From NCBI GenBank assembly GCA_029050995.1, contig JAIDLO010000040.1:1-18854 (forward strand): 18,854 bases of DNA. The letters run 5' to 3'. The notes below the pieces were generated by a model. The model made no database searches and had not been told where the DNA came from. It saw only the letters and a list, made by a program, of their open reading frames with translations. The stretch is from Eubacterium sp. Lineage in GTDB: Bacteria > Bacillota > Clostridia > Oscillospirales > Acutalibacteraceae. Positions 14,583-18,854 of this stretch are shown here, one piece after another. Within the stretch, counting starts at the first letter, position 1. Every line of letters starts with the position of its first letter. A program made the position numbers and the translations under genes.

Positions 14583-16052
14583 TTGAGTATTTATAACGAT
14601 ATTTCATCAAGAACACAGGGCGATATTTATATTGGTGTTGTCGGCCCTGTAAGAACAGGTAAATCAACCTTTATCAAAAGATTTATGGACACTCTTGTTA
14701 TTCCAAGAATTAACGGAGAATTTCAAAAGGAAAGAGCAAGGGATGAGCTTCCGCAAAGTGCCGCAGGCAGGACAATTATGACTACAGAGCCGAAATTTAT
14801 CCCTGAAGAAGCGATTGAGCTTTCCATGCAGGATAATCTTCATTTCAGAGTTCGGCTGATTGATTGTGTTGGATATATTGTTCCAAGCTCGGTTGGCTAT
14901 ATAGAAGAGGATCAGCCGAGAATGGTTAGAACGCCTTGGTTTCCTGAGGAAATACCTTTTAATATGGCGGCTGAAATCGGAACGCAAAAGGTTATTAACG
15001 AGCATTCCACAATCGGTCTTGTAGTTACAACAGACGGCTCAATCAGCGCTATTCCGCGTGATGAATATGAAGAGGCAGAAGAAAGAGTTATCAATGAATT
15101 AAAGGAAATCAACAAGCCATTTGTAGTTGTAATGAACTGTGTTGAACCGCAGTCCGGAGAAACGCTTGCTCTTTGCGCATCAATGAGTGATAAGTACAAT
15201 GTACCCGTTATTCCCGTAAACTGTCTTGAGCTTGATGAGGATGAAATTAATGCAATCCTTGAAAGTGTACTGTATGAGTTTCCTGTTTCAAGTATTTCTC
15301 TCAATTTCCCATCCTGGATTAAGAGCCTTGATTCGGATAATGAACTCAAAACAAAGCTTTTTTCATCCGTAAAAGACTGCTGCAATGATGTAAGCAATAT
15401 AAGAAGCGTTAAGCGTTTTTCGGAAAGGCTTTCGGAAAATGCTGATATTGAAACCCTTAATATTTCTAATCTTGATTTATCAGACGGCAGCGTAAGCATC
15501 AAAATATCTATTGATAACAGCTATTTCTATTCGATTTTATCTAAGGAATGTAATGTTTCTATTCATAACGAAAAAGAGCTTATGAAGGAAATTATAGAGC
15601 TTACAGCTATAAGAAATAAGTATATGCGCTTTGCTGCTGCTCTTTCAGAGGTAGACAGAACAGGTTACGGTATCGTTATGCCTGATATCGAAGAATTAAC
15701 GCTTGAAGAGCCTGAAATAATGAAACAGGGCGGCAGATACGGCGTAAGGCTCAAAGCACAGGCACCGTCTATTCATATGATTAAATGCAATACATACACT
15801 GAGGTTGCACCGATTGTCGGCAGTGAAAGCCAGTCGCAGGAGCTTGTTATGTATCTTCTTCGTGAATTTGAAGAAAATCCTGCTGATTTATGGAAAACCG
15901 ATATTTTCGGAAAATCACTGCACGAGCTTGTTAATGAGGGACTTCACGGCAAGCTGGAGCGTATGCCTGATGACGCAAGAAATAAGTTCAGAGAAACAAT
16001 TGAAAGAGTTATCAATGAAGGCTGCAGCGGCTTGATTTGCATAATTCTTTAA
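14583..16052 (+). CDS. spoIVA: Stage IV sporulation protein A (coat scaffold ATPase)
   Basis: SpoIVA is a cytoskeletal ATPase of the TRAFAC class. It polymerises on the forespore outer membrane as the coat basal layer and is held there by SpoVM. The 489-residue protein is collinear with B. subtilis SpoIVA (492). It shows Walker A GPVRTGKS (21-28), the DELPQSAAG and TIMTTEPKF segments with the sensor threonines T67/T68, Walker B D94 in RLIDCVGY, a middle region, and the conserved C-terminal part including GVRLKAQAPSIHMIK and the ending LICIIL, which is needed for localisation. The start is TTG at 14583 with a strong GGAGGGG upstream; the encoded MSIYNDISSRTQGDIYIGVV matches the normal N-terminus. 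Confidence 0.96.
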   Translation: MSIYNDISSRTQGDIYIGVVGPVRTGKSTFIKRFMDTLVIPRINGEFQKERARDELPQSAAGRTIMTTEPKFIPEEAIELSMQDNLHFRVRLIDCVGYIVPSSVGYIEEDQPRMVRTPWFPEEIPFNMAAEIGTQKVINEHSTIGLVVTTDGSISAIPRDEYEEAEERVINELKEINKPFVVVMNCVEPQSGETLALCASMSDKYNVPVIPVNCLELDEDEINAILESVLYEFPVSSISLNFPSWIKSLDSDNELKTKLFSSVKDCCNDVSNIRSVKRFSERLSENADIETLNISNLDLSDGSVSIKISIDNSYFYSILSKECNVSIHNEKELMKEIIELTAIRNKYMRFAAALSEVDRTGYGIVMPDIEELTLEEPEIMKQGGRYGVRLKAQAPSIHMIKCNTYTEVAPIVGSESQSQELVMYLLREFEENPADLWKTDIFGKSLHELVNEGLHGKLERMPDDARNKFRETIERVINEGCSGLICIIL

Positions 16053-16058
16053 AAAAGA

Positions 16059-16082
16059 AAAGAGGGTGAATTCACCCTCTTT
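16059..16082. terminator. Bidirectional terminator between spoIVA and the minus-strand pair
   Basis: A perfect 24-base palindrome, AAAGAGGGTGAA joined to TTCACCCTCTTT, lies seven bases after the spoIVA stop and overlaps the 3' end of the DUF1294 gene on the other strand. Read from the minus strand it is followed by CTTTTTT, a good T tract; on the plus strand the tract is only TTTGTG, so it should work better for the minus-strand transcript. Confidence 0.75.
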
Positions 16083-16356
16083 GTGTATATATCCATAAAC
16101 CTACGATTATTGCGATTTGAATTACGATTAAAACAGGAAGTCCTGCCATAAATTTTTTATGCCTTGTTTTATGGCGGATTAATTTCATAACTATGTATTC
16201 AGCAACAGAACCGCCGAGAAGTGCTAAGGTAAGCAAGAAATCTTCGGGAACTCTGCGACTGCCGTTTTTAGCATTTATTTTATCAATACTTGTTATAACA
16301 GCCGTTAATAAGCTGATAAAACCGAAATAAGCAAGAAAAAGATTAGTCGTTTCCAT
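16072..16356 (-). CDS. DUF1294 family small membrane protein
   Basis: A 94-residue protein of the DUF1294 family, function unknown. It has an N-terminal hydrophobic segment (LFLAYFGFISLLTAVITS), the family signature SIDKINAKNGSRRVPEDFLLTLALLGGS, the RHKTRHKKF loop and a last hydrophobic helix (PVLIVIQIAIIVGLWIY), suggesting three membrane helices. I prefer the ATG at 16356, where family similarity begins; an in-frame ATG at 16419 would add 21 residues lying over the upstream gene. With the chosen start it overlaps the zinc-ribbon gene by 14 bases, so the two are probably co-transcribed. Its stop lies within the terminator palindrome. Confidence 0.82.
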   Translation of the reverse strand: METTNLFLAYFGFISLLTAVITSIDKINAKNGSRRVPEDFLLTLALLGGSVAEYIVMKLIRHKTRHKKFMAGLPVLIVIQIAIIVGLWIYTQRG

Positions 16357-16642
16357 TTTTAAACTCTTTAAGTGTTTTAAAATCAAAATTTCCGATTGAA
16401 AGCTTTTCGCCCTTATCAAAGGTTTTGCCCTTCATTTCATCAACAGTATAGATTGATGCACATTTCGGGCAAATCAGAAAATAAACATTGCTTGTTTTTA
16501 TAAAGGGAAATTTTACATTCAGTCTGTTTTCAATGTTTGAAAACACATGAAAATTAACTTTTTCATTGCATTTTGGGCAGGCAAGAGAAACTGTTTCTCC
16601 CTTATCTTTAATTTTTAATCCTGTTCCTAATCTATATTCCAT
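16343..16642 (-). CDS. Zinc-ribbon protein of unknown function
   Basis: A 99-residue soluble protein with two zinc knuckles, CPKC at 22-25 and CPKC at 58-61, separated by a 32-residue hydrophobic/basic segment. It is a zinc-ribbon of the small clostridial type. The C-terminal third is charged and has no other motif. The ATG at 16642 has AGGTGAT (16646-16652, minus strand) three bases upstream. It is the first gene of a two-gene unit with the DUF1294 protein, divergent from the lipoprotein gene. No function can be assigned. Confidence 0.75.
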   Translation of the reverse strand: MEYRLGTGLKIKDKGETVSLACPKCNEKVNFHVFSNIENRLNVKFPFIKTSNVYFLICPKCASIYTVDEMKGKTFDKGEKLSIGNFDFKTLKEFKNGND

Positions 16643-16668
16643 AGTATCACCTGAATCTATTTTATATT

Positions 16669-16697
16669 ATTTTTACAAATTTTAAGGAAAGTGTCAA
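16669..16697 (-). promoter_or_regulatory. Candidate sigma-A promoter for the zinc-ribbon/DUF1294 pair
   Basis: On the minus strand a perfect TTGACA (16697-16692) is followed after 17 bases by AAAAAT (16674-16669), a four-of-six match to the -10 box; other AT-rich -10 candidates such as TATAAA lie further on. The -35 box overlaps the translation start region of the divergent lipoprotein gene, so the two transcripts could interfere. Confidence 0.4.
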
Positions 16698-16699
16698 GT

Positions 16700-17905
16700 A
16701 TGAAGAAGATATTTATTTGCTTAGTATCATTGATTTTATTATTGTGCGGTTGTTCCGTAAATACGGACAGTCCGAAACCGAGCAAGGATGAACCTGTAAA
16801 TGCAGTTTATGTAAAAGCTGTGTGGATCACTTATTTTGAGCTTGAAAAACTAACTGCAAACAGCAATACGGATAAAGATTTTGAAAAGGCTGTTAAATCA
16901 GCTTTTAAAGAAATAAAATCTGACGGATTTAATACAGTTACAGTGCAAGTTAGACCGTGTGCTGATGCGTTTTATAAATCCGATTATTTTCCTGTTTCCA
17001 AATATTGCTTTGGTGTACAGGGCTGTGAACTCAAATATGATCCGCTTGAAATTATGGTTGAAACCGCTCACAAATTAGGGTTGAGAATTGAGGCATGGAT
17101 TAATCCGTACAGAGTAAGCCAATCAAAGGAAATAGATGACTTATCCGATAACAATATTGCAAAAGAATGGTACAATAGTGATGACAAAAAAAGCAATGTT
17201 TATGTTGATGATAAAATCTATTTTAATCCGGCTTCAAGCGAAGTTAAAGAATTAATAGTAAACGGCGTAAAAGAAATTGTTGAAAAATATGCTGTCGATG
17301 CCATTCATTTTGATGATTATTTTTATCCGTCAACAAGCAAAGCCGTTGATAAAAAAGAATACAATTCATATAAAAAGAGCGGGGGAGATTTATCCTTGGC
17401 TGATTGGAGAAGAGAAAATGTTTCCGATATGGTTAAATCAGTTTACTCTGCAATAAAGAAAGTGAATTCTTCTGTTGAATTCGGCATAAGTCCTCAGTCA
17501 AAAATCTCTGCAAATTACAATAATCTCTATGCTGATGTTGAACGCTGGGCAACAGAGGAAGGCTTTGTGGATTATATCTGCCCTCAAATCTATTTTGGAT
17601 TTTATAATGAAGTACAACCGTTTACAAAAACAGCAAAGGATTGGGCAGCGTTAACAACAAGCTGCCGCCTTTATGTTGGACTTCCGCTTTATAAATCAGG
17701 GCAGGAGGATAAGTTTGCCTCCGTTGATAAAGACTATGCCATAAACGAATTTAAAGAAAGCAACAATGTTATTTCAAGGCAGATTTCCTATTTAAGCCAG
17801 CTTGAAAATGTAAATGGCTTTTATATCTATTCTTACAGCTATTTAATTGATGAAGAAAATGAATCTGTTGCCGAAGAGGCTAAAAACATCAAGGCTGTAA
17901 TGTAG
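16700..17905 (+). CDS. Lipoprotein of the GHL10 (DUF187) glycoside-hydrolase-like family
   Basis: This 401-residue protein has a lipoprotein signal (MKKIFICLVSLILLLCGC) with lipid attachment at C18, then a short linker and a TIM-barrel-like domain from about residue 35. Family motifs are AVWITYFELEKL, the KSDGFNTVTVQVRP strand, GLRIEAWINPYR, HFDDYFYPS and FGISPQSK. This is Pfam GHL10 (PF02638), which includes B. subtilis YngK and E. coli DigH, a glycosidase acting on peptidoglycan strands stripped of peptides. A cell-wall role outside the membrane is therefore plausible, but the substrate is not shown. I use ATG 16700, with AAGGA 11 bases upstream; GTG 16691 lies only two bases from that site. 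Its last 17 bases overlap the convergent mtaB gene. Confidence 0.85.
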   Translation: MKKIFICLVSLILLLCGCSVNTDSPKPSKDEPVNAVYVKAVWITYFELEKLTANSNTDKDFEKAVKSAFKEIKSDGFNTVTVQVRPCADAFYKSDYFPVSKYCFGVQGCELKYDPLEIMVETAHKLGLRIEAWINPYRVSQSKEIDDLSDNNIAKEWYNSDDKKSNVYVDDKIYFNPASSEVKELIVNGVKEIVEKYAVDAIHFDDYFYPSTSKAVDKKEYNSYKKSGGDLSLADWRRENVSDMVKSVYSAIKKVNSSVEFGISPQSKISANYNNLYADVERWATEEGFVDYICPQIYFGFYNEVQPFTKTAKDWAALTTSCRLYVGLPLYKSGQEDKFASVDKDYAINEFKESNNVISRQISYLSQLENVNGFYIYSYSYLIDEENESVAEEAKNIKAVM

Positions 17906-18854
17906 AAATGCAGTATTCATCCGTTGTATCTGTTATAACAACATCCATTTCTTTTCCGATAATATCCGTATCGAATGAAAGTCTTACGGGCGTATAATTC
18001 TTTGTGTATCCCTGATAAATGCCTTTCTGTATTTCATTTTCAAAAAGAACGCAGACAGTTTTATTGATGAGTGAATGAAAATATTCTTTTCTGATTTTTT
18101 CAGTTTCATTTATCATAATTTCGGCTCTGTGTTCTTTTTCTTTTTTGCTTACGCTGTCGCCCTTTTTTGAAGCGTTTGTGCCTTCACGCTGAGAATAGGG
18201 GAAGACATGCACTTTTTCAAAGCTAATTTCTTTGACAAAATTAAGACTATTGTAAAAATCTTCTTCTGTTTCTTCGTGAAAGCCAACCATGACATCCGTT
18301 GTGATTGAAGCATCTTCAAAACTATTTCTGAGTAAACTGCAAAGCTGTCTGTATTCATCTGCTGTGTAGTGCCTGTTCATATTTTTAAGTGTTCTGTCAC
18401 ATCCGCTTTGAAGTGAAATATGAAATTGTGGGCAGAATTTTTCAATTTTACTGAGTTCACAAACGATATCTTCTGTTATATGATCAGGCTCAAGACTGCC
18501 AAGACGAATGCGCATTATGCTTTCATTTTCAGCGCAGATTTTAACTGCATCAACAATATTGAAATCTTCATTCTTACCATAAGCTGAAAGATTTATTCCA
18601 ACTAAAACTATTTCCTTTATTCCGCTTTTGGCAAGATTATCAATTTCCTCTTTCAAATCAGTAAGGCTTTTTGAGCGAACTCTGCCTCTTGACATCGGAA
18701 TAATGCAATAAGAACAAAAACGGTCACAGCCGTCTTCAATTTTTACGAATGCACGAACTCTGTCGCTGAATTTGCTGATAGAGCATTTTGAAAATGTATC
18801 TCCCGTTTTATGCTCATTTATTGCAAGAATTCTTTGCTTTTCAATGTTATATTT
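17889..18854 (-). CDS. mtaB: tRNA t6A37 methylthiotransferase MtaB (3' part, runs off window)
   Basis: MtaB is a radical-SAM methylthiotransferase that converts t6A37 to ms2t6A37 in tRNAs reading ANN codons. The frame is open to the window end, so 321 codons are visible and the N-terminal MTTase domain is missing. The radical-SAM cysteines CDRFCSYC lie at 18728-18705 (minus strand), followed by IIPMSRGRVRSKSL, the GINLSAYG and HISLQSGCDRTLKNMNRHYT segments and DVMVGFHEET. The C-terminus ends in a TRAM-like domain. The pattern fits MtaB/YqeV better than MiaB or RimO (TGINLSAYG and RGRVRS), though paralogue choice is by motif only. An ATG at 18695 lies inside the radical-SAM core and is not the start. 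Confidence 0.87.
   Translation of the reverse strand, partial: KYNIEKQRILAINEHKTGDTFSKCSISKFSDRVRAFVKIEDGCDRFCSYCIIPMSRGRVRSKSLTDLKEEIDNLAKSGIKEIVLVGINLSAYGKNEDFNIVDAVKICAENESIMRIRLGSLEPDHITEDIVCELSKIEKFCPQFHISLQSGCDRTLKNMNRHYTADEYRQLCSLLRNSFEDASITTDVMVGFHEETEEDFYNSLNFVKEISFEKVHVFPYSQREGTNASKKGDSVSKKEKEHRAEIMINETEKIRKEYFHSLINKTVCVLFENEIQKGIYQGYTKNYTPVRLSFDTDIIGKEMDVVITDTTDEYCISTLQP

Noticed and set aside
14912..15502. A 196-codon open frame on the minus strand inside spoIVA.
   Set aside because: It is serine- and leucine-rich antisense shadow sequence with no ribosome site or recognisable domain, and the plus-strand gene is certain.
1..18854. CRISPR arrays, tRNA or rRNA genes, transposases, prophage or defence genes.
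   Set aside because: I saw no regularly spaced repeats, no cloverleaf-type sequence and no mobile-element protein; the window is mostly core genes.

Overview
The window is about 18.9 kb of AT-rich, densely packed DNA from an endospore-forming Firmicute, most likely a gut clostridium of the Ruminococcaceae/Oscillospiraceae type. The evidence is the housekeeping gene order, which matches the gmk-to-spoVM region of Bacillus subtilis, together with three spore-coat anchoring proteins (SpoVM, a SipL-type protein and SpoIVA). SipL-type proteins are a clostridial rather than a bacillar feature. Taxonomy is inferred from gene content only. No stretch longer than 300 bases lacks a gene.

Region 1 (1-11783, + strand) is one long, tightly spaced gene string: gmk (5' end missing), rpoZ, priA, def, fmt, a YugP-type membrane zinc peptidase, rsmB, rlmN, a PP2C phosphatase, a PASTA Ser/Thr kinase, rsgA, thiN, a 44-codon hydrophobic protein and spoVM, closed by a strong terminator. 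Many junctions are stop/start overlaps. The genes cover nucleotide metabolism, RNA polymerase, replication restart, initiator-Met formylation and deformylation, rRNA modification, ribosome assembly, a kinase/phosphatase pair and a thiamine enzyme. Compared with B. subtilis, coaBC and rpe are absent and the peptidase is added. The first ~40 bases do not continue gmk and look like a junction.

Region 2 (11785-12990) is a single-gene unit: a promoter overlapped by an inverted repeat, a cytoplasmic GH32 sucrose/fructan hydrolase with a shortened C-terminal domain, and a palindromic repeat that can act as terminator. It sits between the sporulation genes.

Region 3 (13024-16082) is a two-gene sporulation operon, sipL-spoIVA, with a possible sigma-E promoter and a palindromic bidirectional terminator. 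With spoVM in region 1, the window carries the SpoVM membrane anchor, the SpoIVA ATPase scaffold and the SpoIVA-binding LysM protein, that is, the known components of the coat basal layer.

Region 4 (16059-18854) has a minus-strand pair (zinc-ribbon protein, DUF1294 membrane protein), a divergent lipoprotein of the GHL10 glycoside-hydrolase-like family, and, convergent with it, the 3' part of mtaB running off the window end.

The most useful additions are two genes shorter than standard gene-calling cutoffs: spoVM (27 codons, GTG start) and the conserved-looking 44-codon membrane peptide just before it.
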